DNA of 24,785 nt from CADEED01 sp035761265 (GTDB taxonomy: Bacteria; Pseudomonadota; Gammaproteobacteria; Steroidobacterales; Steroidobacteraceae). Numbering within the stretch: position 1 is the first letter of the stretch; each line of letters begins with the position of its first letter. The DNA lies in NCBI GenBank assembly GCA_035761265.1, contig DASTRL010000212.1, forward strand, positions 1 through 24,785, written 5' to 3'. Positions 8,085-15,278 of this stretch are shown one piece after another. The notes below the pieces were generated by a model that did not search any database, was not told the origin of the DNA, and saw only the letters and a list, made by a program, of their open reading frames with translations. The translations under genes and the position numbers were made by a program.

Positions 8085-8378
8085 ATGGCGACGAAAGCAA
8101 AATCGGTTTCGCTGGCGAGCCTGTCCAAGTCCATCGACAGCGCGGTGAAACTGGCCGCGCGGCGGCACGGCGTCACGTTCGACAACACGACCACCATCCG
8201 CAACTGGGAAATCCTCGGCCGCTACCTGCGCGAGCTGCCGGTGCACGGCGACGCGTTCGACGTGGCCGCGACCATCGCGAAGTCCTCGGGACTCAAGGGC
8301 ACGCCGGTGGCCACCAAAATCGGCAGGGACATCCTCGTGGGCATCATCGCGCGCGACCTGAATGTCCAGCTCAGGTAA
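8085..8378 (+). CDS. Small protein of unknown function (97 aa)
   Basis: I do not recognise this family. The 97-aa product has a basic, Ala/Lys/Ser-rich N terminus (MATKAKSVSLASLSKSID), followed by what looks like an alpha-helical domain with IRNWEILGRYLRELPVHGD and a Gly/Lys-rich middle (SSGLKGTPVATKIGRDILVG). It has no cysteine, signal peptide or membrane segment, so it is cytosolic. A GAGG site 8 nt before the ATG supports the start. Its last 17 nt overlap the start of the Cys-rich gene, so the two are probably translated together. The basic N terminus would fit nucleic-acid or protein binding, but nothing in the sequence proves that. Confidence 0.7.
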   Translation: MATKAKSVSLASLSKSIDSAVKLAARRHGVTFDNTTTIRNWEILGRYLRELPVHGDAFDVAATIAKSSGLKGTPVATKIGRDILVGIIARDLNVQLR

Positions 8379-8844
8379 GGACGCCGCCGGCGGATCCCGC
8401 TGCGACTGTCCCAGCGCGCAGCCCGACATGGAGGGCGCCCGGCCCTTCGGCGTGATCTGCGGCACGCCGCAGGAGACGCGGGTCGCCTATTTCAGGAAGT
8501 CCGCGCTCGACGGCTTCGACTGGCGCAAGCACTTCGGCATGAAGGATGCGACGCGGCTGCTGCGCTTCGGCGCGCGCTGCGAGGAATCCGCGTGCGCGCA
8601 TTTTGCGAGTGGCGCCTGCAGCCTCGGAGGGCGCATCAATGAGCTGCCGCCGGTGGTCGATGCGCTGCCCGCCTGCCTGCTGCGGCCGAGCTGCCGCTGG
8701 TTCGCGGAGCTGGGGCCGGGTGTCTGCCTGCGTTGCCCGCAGGTGGTCACGATGATCCCGGAGGGCGATACGGCTTTGAATCGTGCCGCTGCGGTTCGCG
8801 GCTCCGCGCCGGAAGTCAGCACCCCGGAACCTCCGGCGACCTGA
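8362..8844 (+). CDS. Cysteine-rich protein, possible metal or Fe-S binder (160 aa)
   Basis: The family is not recognised. The product has ten cysteines: C14, C16, C33, then C73-x4-C78-x7-C86, and C105-x5-C111-x10-C122-x2-C125. The two grouped sets in the middle and C-terminal half are the kind of spacing seen in zinc- or iron-sulphur-binding proteins, and His57 and His80 could also be ligands. There is no signal peptide, so the cysteines are in the reducing cytoplasm, which favours metal binding over disulphides. The C-terminal 30 residues are Pro/Ala/Ser-rich and probably disordered. The ATG at 8362 lies inside the upstream small gene in a different frame (17-nt overlap), so translation is likely coupled. 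A partner role with that protein is inferred from the overlap only. Confidence 0.72.
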   Translation: MSSSGKDAAGGSRCDCPSAQPDMEGARPFGVICGTPQETRVAYFRKSALDGFDWRKHFGMKDATRLLRFGARCEESACAHFASGACSLGGRINELPPVVDALPACLLRPSCRWFAELGPGVCLRCPQVVTMIPEGDTALNRAAAVRGSAPEVSTPEPPAT

Positions 8845-8851
8845 GCGGGAT

Positions 8852-8868
8852 CGGCGGCGAAGCCGCCG
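8852..8868 (+). other. GC-rich hairpin after the Cys-rich gene
   Basis: CGGCGGC (8852-8858) and GCCGCCG (8862-8868) form a perfect 7-bp stem with a GAA loop, 7 nt after the stop codon. No T-run follows, so it is at best a weak terminator or an mRNA 3'-end stabiliser. Confidence 0.3.
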
Positions 8869-8971
8869 GATGCAATCGCGGGCACGTTCACCCGCGCGTG
8901 GCAGAGTTTTCCCTGCCTGACACCACTGCTTGCGTACACTACGTCGCCGGCCGGTTGCGTCTGGTTGCATC

Positions 8972-8977
8972 GGGGAG
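8972..8977 (+). promoter_or_regulatory. Shine-Dalgarno that fixes the GTG start of the nucleoside transporter
   Basis: GGGGAG ends 6 nt before GTG 8984. The longer open frame begins with TTG at 8930, without a comparable site and with an Arg-rich, non-conserved extension, so the GTG is taken as the start. Confidence 0.75.
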
Positions 8978-8983
8978 AATCGA

Positions 8984-10282
8984 GTGGAAGCCATCACGCG
9001 GGTGCTGTTTGGCCTTTTCGGGCTCGGAGTGTTGATAGGTCTGGCGTGGGCTTTCTCGAACAACCGCCGCCGCGTCGACTGGAAGCTGGTCGGCACCGGT
9101 GTCGCGCTGCAGGTCGCCTTCGCCACGCTGGTGCTGCTGGTGCCCGGCGGCAAGAACGCCTTCGACGCGGTGGGCCAGGCCTTCGTGCGAGTGCTGGGCT
9201 TCGTGGTCGAGGGCAGCACGTTCATCTTCGGCAGCCTGATGGACGTGAAGACCTTCGGATTCATCTTCGCCTGCCAGGTGCTGCCGACCATCATCTTCTT
9301 CGCCTCGCTCATGGGCGTGCTCTACCACCTGGGCGTGATGCAGATGGTGGTGCGCGCCATGGCCTGGGTCATCACCAAGGTCATGCGTGTCTCCGGCGCG
9401 GAGACCACCAGCGTGTGCGCCAGCGTATTCATCGGCCAGACCGAGGCGCCGCTCACCGTGCGCCCGTACATCCCGAAGATGACCGAATCGGAGCTGTTGA
9501 CCATGATGATCGGCGGCATGGCGCACATCGCGGGCGGCGTGCTCGCGGCGTATGTCGGCATGCTGGGCGGCGGCGACCCGGTGCAGCAGGTGTTCTACGC
9601 CAAGCACCTGCTGGCCGCTTCCGTCATGGCCGCACCGGCGACGATGGTGATCGCCAAGATCCTGATTCCGGAAACCGGCGAGCCGCTCACGCGCGGCACG
9701 GTGAAGATCGAAGTGGAGAAGACCACTGCCAACGTCATCGACGCGGCGGCCGCCGGCGCGGGCGATGGCCTGCGCCTGGCGCTAAACATCGGCGCGATGC
9801 TGCTCGCGTTCATCGCGTTGATCGCTCTCCTCAATTGGCCGCTGACCTGGCTCGGCGAAGTCACCGGCATCGCGGCCGCCATCGGCAAGCCGACCAACCT
9901 GGCCACGATCTTCGGCTACGTCCTGGCGCCGCTCGCCTGGGTGATCGGCACACCGTGGCAGGACGCGCAGGTGGTCGGAGGCCTCATCGGCCAGAAGGTG
10001 GTCATCAACGAGTTCGTCGCCTACCTGCAGCTCGGCGACATCGTGAACGGCAAGGTCGCGGGCGTCTCGCTCACCGACCAGGGCCGGCTGATCGCCACCT
10101 ACGCGCTGTGCGGCTTCGCGAACTTCAGCTCGATCGCCATCCAGATCGGCGGCATCGGTGGCCTCGCGCCGGAACGTCGCCAGGACCTGGCGCGTTTCGG
10201 GCTGCGTGCCGTGCTCGGCGGTTCGATCGCGACGTTCATGACCGCGACCATTGCGGGAGTACTGACGGGGCTCGGCCGCTGA
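8984..10282 (+). CDS. CNT-family (NupC-like) concentrative nucleoside transporter
   Basis: A 432-aa inner-membrane protein importing nucleosides with H+ or Na+. Many hydrophobic helices span the whole length. CNT signatures are present: GQTEAPLTVRPYIPKMTESEL in the middle, KVVINEFVAYLQL, and CGFANFSSIAIQIGGIGG near the C terminus. Length is normal for bacterial CNTs. Translation starts at GTG 8984 with a good Shine-Dalgarno site. A TACACT hexamer (8935-8940) could be a -10 box, but no good -35 is seen. Substrate preference (pyrimidine, purine or both) cannot be read from sequence alone. The gene stands alone on its strand, and the cyclase gene on the other strand ends 1 nt away, so read-through would make antisense RNA. 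Confidence 0.92.
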   Translation: MEAITRVLFGLFGLGVLIGLAWAFSNNRRRVDWKLVGTGVALQVAFATLVLLVPGGKNAFDAVGQAFVRVLGFVVEGSTFIFGSLMDVKTFGFIFACQVLPTIIFFASLMGVLYHLGVMQMVVRAMAWVITKVMRVSGAETTSVCASVFIGQTEAPLTVRPYIPKMTESELLTMMIGGMAHIAGGVLAAYVGMLGGGDPVQQVFYAKHLLAASVMAAPATMVIAKILIPETGEPLTRGTVKIEVEKTTANVIDAAAAGAGDGLRLALNIGAMLLAFIALIALLNWPLTWLGEVTGIAAAIGKPTNLATIFGYVLAPLAWVIGTPWQDAQVVGGLIGQKVVINEFVAYLQLGDIVNGKVAGVSLTDQGRLIATYALCGFANFSSIAIQIGGIGGLAPERRQDLARFGLRAVLGGSIATFMTATIAGVLTGLGR

Positions 10283-10283
10283 T

Positions 10284-12209
10284 TCAGCCGAGGGCGGAAC
10301 CGACGGCCATCGCCGGCAATTGATCCGTGTGCGCGAGGCTGCGATTGCGGCCGGAATTCTTCGCGCGGTACATGAGCTTGTCGGCGCCCTGCATCAGGGT
10401 CTCGATGTTGTCGGGGGTGAGTGGACCGCTCATCAAGCCGATGCTGACGGTGATGTGGATCTGGTCGCCGTGATGGCCCAGCGGTGTCTGCTCGATGACC
10501 TGCCGGATTCGCTCGGCCACTTCGCGGGCCGCGGCTTCGTCGGTCGCCGGCAGCAGCGCCGCGAACTCTTCGCCGCCGATGCGGCCCAGCACGTCTTCCG
10601 CGCGCAAACAGGCGCTCGCCTGCAGCGCCACGTGCCGGATGGCGGCGTCGCCCGCCTGGTGTCCGTAAGCATCGTTGATCAACTTGAAGTGGTCGATGTC
10701 CAGGACCAGCACGGAAGCGGTGTGGGGCTGCGAGCGGTTCCTGCCGGCCACCTGCTGCGCGCGCTCGAGGAAGTGGCGGCGATTGGCGATGCCGGTCAGC
10801 GGATCGGTCTGCGCCTGGGCCCTGAAGCGACGACGTGAGCGCCACAACGTGAATGCCAGCAGCGCCAGGCTCAGACCGATGACCGCGGCCAGCAGCAGGT
10901 ACAACCGCGACGCCTCCTGCTGGCGCTGCTGGGCATCGAGCTTCAGCTTCTGGATCTGCACCTGGTTCTCCAGCAGCTGCGTTTCGTATTTCTGGATGCG
11001 GGCGTTGTGGCGCTGCGCATGGTCGAGGGTGTTGTTGGCCAGGAACTCCCATTGCCGCGTCCGGGTCCCGCGATACAGTGAAAACAGGGTCTGCATGGCC
11101 TGCACCGGGTGCCGATCGCCGTACTGCTGCAAGGCCTGAATGAATTGCCGCTGCTCCGGTTCCATGGAGCCGTATCCCGGCAGTCGGGTCACCATCGTGG
11201 CTTCGCGCAGGGCGGCATCGACTTCGCCAGCCAGGAAATATGCCGAGGCGAGCAGGCCTCGATTGGCGGCGATGAACAGCGTCTCGCGGGTCTTGGATTC
11301 TTCGCTGCGTGCCTGCTCGAACCAGCGAATGGCGCCGGGCCAGTCGTCGCGCGCGAGCGCGACCTGTCCGTTGTCGAGACAGGCGAAGAACCGGAATTCC
11401 TCGAACTGCGGCGCCGATTCGGCGAGGGCCAGCAGTTCCTGGCCGTGGTGGCCGGCTTTGTCGAGATCCCCCATCCCGAGCGCATTGATCAGCAGGTTGT
11501 GCAGCTGGGTGTTCATGCCGGACAGGTCGTCGGAGGCTTTGTGTTGCTGGTAGGCGAGCCGGGAATATTCGTATGCCTGGCCGTACAGCTGGTTCTTGCG
11601 ATACAGGATCGCCGTGGCGTTGTAGATCAATGCGTGCTCGGAGGGTTTCAGATGCAGCGCACCGGCCAGCGTCAGCGCCTCGTCGAGCACGGCCAACCCC
11701 TGGCCGAGGCGCGCCGGTGAATCGGCGTAGCAGAACGACAGCGCCGTGAGATATTTGACCAGCTTGTATCGCGTGTTCACCTGCCGCGTCAGGGCGACCG
11801 CCTGCTCGCGATCCGGGCAATACACCGCCGTGTCGTGCGTGCGGATGTACTTGATGTAGGCCCGCTCGTAGTACGCATCGGCCAGGGCCTGCGTGGGCTC
11901 GGGACGGGCATCCAGCAAGTCGATGACGCGATTGAACGAGCGCGCCGCGCTGTCGATGTCGCGGCGAATGTCTTCCTCGATGAGTCCCTGAACGACGAGG
12001 TAACGTCCCTGGTCGACGGCCGGGAGCCCGGCAAACTGCGGCGCGAGGCGCTGCCAGAGATCGACCGCCGCCTTTTCGTCGTCGTCGGCCACGGCGGCCT
12101 CGAGCTGCGCCAGCAGGTCGGTGGGCGATGCGGCGCGTGCCGCGGCCAGCGGCCACAGCGCGCCCAGCAGCAGAAGCACGACGGGTCGCAAACAATCCTT
12201 GTGAGGCAC
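10284..12209 (-). CDS. Membrane diguanylate cyclase (GGDEF) with periplasmic helical-repeat sensor
   Basis: A 641-aa protein that would make c-di-GMP from two GTP. The start is taken at GTG 12209, with GGGAG (12217-12221) 7 nt upstream and a signal peptide immediately after (VVLLLLGALWPLAAARA/ASP); a longer frame from a TTG at 12245 lacks this support. Residues about 25-405 are helical and TPR-like, presumably periplasmic and sensory. A coiled coil (about 405-435) leads into a transmembrane helix at about 436-457, then the cytosolic GGDEF domain. The active-site motif is GGEEF (545-549), a functional variant. The inhibitory I-site RxxD (RAED, 536-539) lies exactly five residues before it, so product inhibition is expected. 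There is no EAL or HD-GYP domain. It is divergent from the GIY-YIG-like gene and convergent with the nucleoside transporter. Confidence 0.93.
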   Translation of the reverse strand: MPHKDCLRPVVLLLLGALWPLAAARAASPTDLLAQLEAAVADDDEKAAVDLWQRLAPQFAGLPAVDQGRYLVVQGLIEEDIRRDIDSAARSFNRVIDLLDARPEPTQALADAYYERAYIKYIRTHDTAVYCPDREQAVALTRQVNTRYKLVKYLTALSFCYADSPARLGQGLAVLDEALTLAGALHLKPSEHALIYNATAILYRKNQLYGQAYEYSRLAYQQHKASDDLSGMNTQLHNLLINALGMGDLDKAGHHGQELLALAESAPQFEEFRFFACLDNGQVALARDDWPGAIRWFEQARSEESKTRETLFIAANRGLLASAYFLAGEVDAALREATMVTRLPGYGSMEPEQRQFIQALQQYGDRHPVQAMQTLFSLYRGTRTRQWEFLANNTLDHAQRHNARIQKYETQLLENQVQIQKLKLDAQQRQQEASRLYLLLAAVIGLSLALLAFTLWRSRRRFRAQAQTDPLTGIANRRHFLERAQQVAGRNRSQPHTASVLVLDIDHFKLINDAYGHQAGDAAIRHVALQASACLRAEDVLGRIGGEEFAALLPATDEAAAREVAERIRQVIEQTPLGHHGDQIHITVSIGLMSGPLTPDNIETLMQGADKLMYRAKNSGRNRSLAHTDQLPAMAVGSALG

Positions 12210-12303
12210 GGTCCGACTCCCTTTTCGCTCGGTAGATAGTAGCAAACAGGCTCGGCCGCAGGGGTCGAAGTTCCGCGTGCGGATCGTGCCCCGGGCCAGG
12301 CGA

Positions 12304-12309
12304 TAGAAT
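12304..12309 (+). promoter_or_regulatory. Putative -10 box giving a leaderless mRNA for the GIY-YIG-like gene
   Basis: TAGAAT (five of six consensus bases) ends 6 nt before GTG 12316, so transcription would start at or beside the start codon. No Shine-Dalgarno sequence precedes that GTG, which fits leaderless translation. No clear -35 hexamer is visible. Confidence 0.35.
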
Positions 12310-12315
12310 GATCAG

Positions 12316-12912
12316 GTGGCAACCAATCGCAAACGCCCGGAAGCGGACATCGGCCACGTGCGGCCCGGCCAGCGACCCCTGCGCCTGTCGTCCGCGCGCG
12401 AACTCGCGACGCGCTTCGAGCGTGCGCTCGCCGAGGGTGATGGCCTCGCCGCAGCGCACTGCATCCATGAGCGCTGGATGCGAGGCGAGTTCGCCGCGCA
12501 GATCGAGTCGGCATTGGAGCTGTTGTGGAAGCACGCGAGTGCCTCGATCCCCGACTGGCTGCCGATGCGGCACGTGAGCTGGCTGCCGACGGCCTATGAA
12601 GTGGCCGGGCGCTTCGGTGCCGAGGGCAGTGGCCGTTCCAACATCTATCTGGTCCTGCTCGACTATGCCGACCGACGCGGCGACGACCACGGCGTGTACG
12701 TCGGCATGAGCCGCTATTCACCGGCGCAACGATTCGATCAGCACAAGGCCGGGATCCGCGCCGCCGGCAGCGTTCTGAAACGCGGCCTCGAAGTGCTGAC
12801 CGGACCCACGCTGCACCTGCAGCACATCCGCAGGGCCGACGCGGCGCGCATCGAGGTGGACCTGGCGCGCGCGCTCGCGGATGCCGGCATCCACGTCGAG
12901 GGAGGACACTGA
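12316..12912 (+). CDS. GIY-YIG-like nuclease-fold protein
   Basis: A 198-aa protein, cytosolic. The C-terminal half fits the GIY-YIG endonuclease fold: a first strand NIYLVLL (109-115), a second strand GVYVGMS (126-132) with Tyr128, then Arg139 and His143 in QRFDQHKAG, and Glu180 in ARIEVDLARAL at the place of the metal-binding glutamate. The gap between the two strands is longer than usual because of an insert (DYADRRGDD). The N-terminal 100 residues are helical and unrecognised. The GTG start has no Shine-Dalgarno but a -10-like box just upstream. UvrC or Slx1 identity is ruled out by size and missing domains. A role in DNA or RNA cleavage is inferred from the fold only. Confidence 0.65.
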   Translation: MATNRKRPEADIGHVRPGQRPLRLSSARELATRFERALAEGDGLAAAHCIHERWMRGEFAAQIESALELLWKHASASIPDWLPMRHVSWLPTAYEVAGRFGAEGSGRSNIYLVLLDYADRRGDDHGVYVGMSRYSPAQRFDQHKAGIRAAGSVLKRGLEVLTGPTLHLQHIRRADAARIEVDLARALADAGIHVEGGH

Positions 12913-12938
12913 GGAGCCCGCCTCGGGGGCCTCGCGAG

Positions 12939-15275
12939 CTACGGCCGCGCGGGCATCGCCACGCGGTCCGGGGCGTTCGCTTCGGTGACCGTCAGCGCCG
13001 TCATGTTGACGATGCGCCGCACGGTGGTGGAGGGCGTGAGGATGTGCACCGGCGCCGCGGCGCCGAGCAGGATGGGCCCGACCGCCACGTTGTTGCCCGC
13101 CGCGGTCTTGAGCAGGTTGTACGAGATGTTCGCCGCGTCGAGATTCGGCATGACCAGCAGATTGGCGGTGCCGCTCAAGGTGCTGTCGGGCAGGATCTGC
13201 CGGCGGATCGCCTCATCCAGCGCGCAGTCGCCATGCATTTCGCCGTCGATCTCGAGGCCGGGATCCAGCTCGCGCAGCAGCGCCAGCGTGTCGCGCATCT
13301 TGAGCGCCGACTCGTCCGTGTGCGTGCCGAAATTCGAATGCGACAGCAGCGCGACTTTCGGGTCGAGCCCGAAGCGGCGCACCACCTGCGCGGCCCGCAG
13401 CGTGATCTCGGCCAGTTCGGCGGCCGTGGGATTCAGGTTGATGTGCGTGTCGACGATGAACACCTGCCGGGTCGTGAGGATCAGCGCGTTCATCGCCGCG
13501 TACACGGATGCGCCCGGCGCCTTGCCGATCACGCGATCGATGTAGCTCAGGTGCCGCGATGCGTTGCTGATGGTGCCGCAGATCATGCCGTCCGCCGCGC
13601 CCTTGCGCAGCAGCATGGCCGCGATCAACGTGGTGCGGCGGCGCATTTCGAGCTTGGCGTACTGCGCCGTGACGCCACGCCGGTTCATGAGGCGGTGATA
13701 CTCCATCCAGAACTCGCGGTGCCGCTCGTCCTGCTCGGGGTTCACCACGGTGAAGTCCGTGCCCATGCGCAGCCGCACGCCGAACTTGCGGATGCGTGAC
13801 TCGATGATGCGCGGCCGCCCCACCAGGATCGGATGCGCGATCTTCTCCTCGACGATGATCTGCACGGCGCGCAGCACGCGCTCGTCCTCGCCCTCGGCAT
13901 ACACGATGCGCGAGTGCTTCAGCTCCGCACGCCGCGCCGAGGCGTACACCGGCTTCATGATGGTGCCGGACTGGTAGACGAACTGCTGCAGCTGCTGCAC
14001 GTAGGCGTCGAAGTCGGCGATCGGCCGCGTGGCCACGCCGGACTCCATCGCCGCCTTGGCCACCGCCGGCGCCACGTGCACGATGAGCCGCGGGTCGAAG
14101 GGCTTGGGGATCAGGTAGTCAGGCCCAAAGGTCAGGTCGGCGATGCCATAGGCGCTCGCGACCACGTCGCTGTGTCCCATGCGTGCCAGGTTCGCGATCG
14201 CGTGCACGGCGGCGATCTCCATGGCACGCGTGATGCTGGTCGAGCCGGCATCGAGCGCTCCGCGGAAGATGAACGGAAAGCACAGCACATTGTTCACCTG
14301 GTTCGGGTAGTCGGACCTTCCCGTCGCCATCACGGCATCGTCGCGCACCGTGCGCACCTCGGCGGGCAATATCTCGGGCGTCGGGTTCGCGAGCGCGAAG
14401 ATCAGCGGACGTACGGCCATGGCCGCGACCATGGGAGCCTTGAGCACGCCGCCCGCGGAGAGCCCGAGGAAGATGTCCGCGCCGACGATGGCCTCGGCCA
14501 GCGTGCGCTGCGCAGTCGCCTGCGCGAAGCGCGCCTTGTCCGGGTCCATGAGCTCGGTGCGACCCTGGTAGACCACGCCCGCGAGATCCGTGAGCCAGAT
14601 GTTCTGCTTCGGCAGCCCGAGGTCGACCAGCAGTTCCACGCAGGCGAGCGCGGCGGCGCCGGCGCCGCTCACCACCAGCTTGACGTCGGCGAGCTTCTTG
14701 CCCACCACCGCGAGCCCGTTGAGCGTCGCCGCCGCCACGATGATGGCGGTGCCATGCTGGTCGTCGTGGAACACCGGGATCTTCAGGCGGGCGCGCAATT
14801 TGCGCTCGACCTCGAAGCACTCCGGCGCCTTGATGTCCTCGAGGTTGATGCCGCCAAAGGTCGGTTCCAGCGCGGCGATGATCTCGACCAGCTTGTCCGG
14901 GTCACGCTCGTCGACCTCGATGTCGAACACGTCGAGGTTGGCGAACTTCTTGAACAACACCGCCTTGCCTTCCATCACGGGCTTGGCGGCGAGCGGCCCG
15001 ATGGCGCCGAGCCCGAGCACGGCCGTGCCGTTGGTGATGACCCCGATGAGATTGCCGCGCGCGGTGTAGCGCAGCGCCGCGAGCGGTTGCGCCACGATCT
15101 CTTCGCAGGCGGCGGCCACTCCCGGCGAGTACGCGAGTGCCAGGTCGCGCTGGTTGGTGAGCTTCTTGCTCGGCACCACGGAAATCTTTCCGGGCGTCGG
15201 CAGTTCGTGGTACGCCAGCGCGGATTCGCGCAGGCTCTCCCGGCCATTGGCCGGCGGCGAGTTTTCGTCAGGCAT
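12939..15275 (-). CDS. maeB: NADP-dependent malic enzyme with C-terminal phosphotransacetylase-like domain
   Basis: Oxidatively decarboxylates malate to pyruvate with NADPH production. The product is 778 aa (E. coli MaeB 759 aa). The malic enzyme part (about 1-430) has the N-terminal signature YHELPTPGKISV, LALAYSPGVAAACEEI, the active-site region NLEDIKAPECFEVE, FHDDQHGTAI and the dinucleotide-binding loop VVSGAGAAALACVELL. From about residue 440 the phosphotransacetylase-like domain starts (SRIVYAEGEDERVLRAVQI); in MaeB proteins it is regulatory and senses acetyl-CoA-type effectors. The ATG lies 3 nt after the stop of the lipoprotein gene, with GAGTGAG upstream, so translation is probably coupled. 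The gene ends facing the GIY-YIG-like gene, stops 26 nt apart. No frameshift or missing block is seen. Confidence 0.96.
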   Translation of the reverse strand: MPDENSPPANGRESLRESALAYHELPTPGKISVVPSKKLTNQRDLALAYSPGVAAACEEIVAQPLAALRYTARGNLIGVITNGTAVLGLGAIGPLAAKPVMEGKAVLFKKFANLDVFDIEVDERDPDKLVEIIAALEPTFGGINLEDIKAPECFEVERKLRARLKIPVFHDDQHGTAIIVAAATLNGLAVVGKKLADVKLVVSGAGAAALACVELLVDLGLPKQNIWLTDLAGVVYQGRTELMDPDKARFAQATAQRTLAEAIVGADIFLGLSAGGVLKAPMVAAMAVRPLIFALANPTPEILPAEVRTVRDDAVMATGRSDYPNQVNNVLCFPFIFRGALDAGSTSITRAMEIAAVHAIANLARMGHSDVVASAYGIADLTFGPDYLIPKPFDPRLIVHVAPAVAKAAMESGVATRPIADFDAYVQQLQQFVYQSGTIMKPVYASARRAELKHSRIVYAEGEDERVLRAVQIIVEEKIAHPILVGRPRIIESRIRKFGVRLRMGTDFTVVNPEQDERHREFWMEYHRLMNRRGVTAQYAKLEMRRRTTLIAAMLLRKGAADGMICGTISNASRHLSYIDRVIGKAPGASVYAAMNALILTTRQVFIVDTHINLNPTAAELAEITLRAAQVVRRFGLDPKVALLSHSNFGTHTDESALKMRDTLALLRELDPGLEIDGEMHGDCALDEAIRRQILPDSTLSGTANLLVMPNLDAANISYNLLKTAAGNNVAVGPILLGAAAPVHILTPSTTVRRIVNMTALTVTEANAPDRVAMPARP

Positions 15276-15278
15276 GGC

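Noticed and set aside
8930..8983. TTG 8930 as start of the nucleoside transporter
   Set aside because: The extra 18 residues are Arg-rich and the GTG at 8984 has a strong Shine-Dalgarno and starts the first membrane helix.
8965..10323. Second plus-strand frame of 452 aa over the transporter gene
   Set aside because: Arg/His-rich shadow; the CNT signatures are in the other frame.
10099..12690. Second minus-strand frame of 863 aa over the cyclase gene
   Set aside because: Arg/Pro/Gly-rich shadow frame; the GGDEF protein lies in the other frame.
12913..12938. Hairpin between the convergent GIY-YIG-like and maeB genes
   Set aside because: Only a short CTCGCGAG palindrome and no T-run; not enough to call a terminator.
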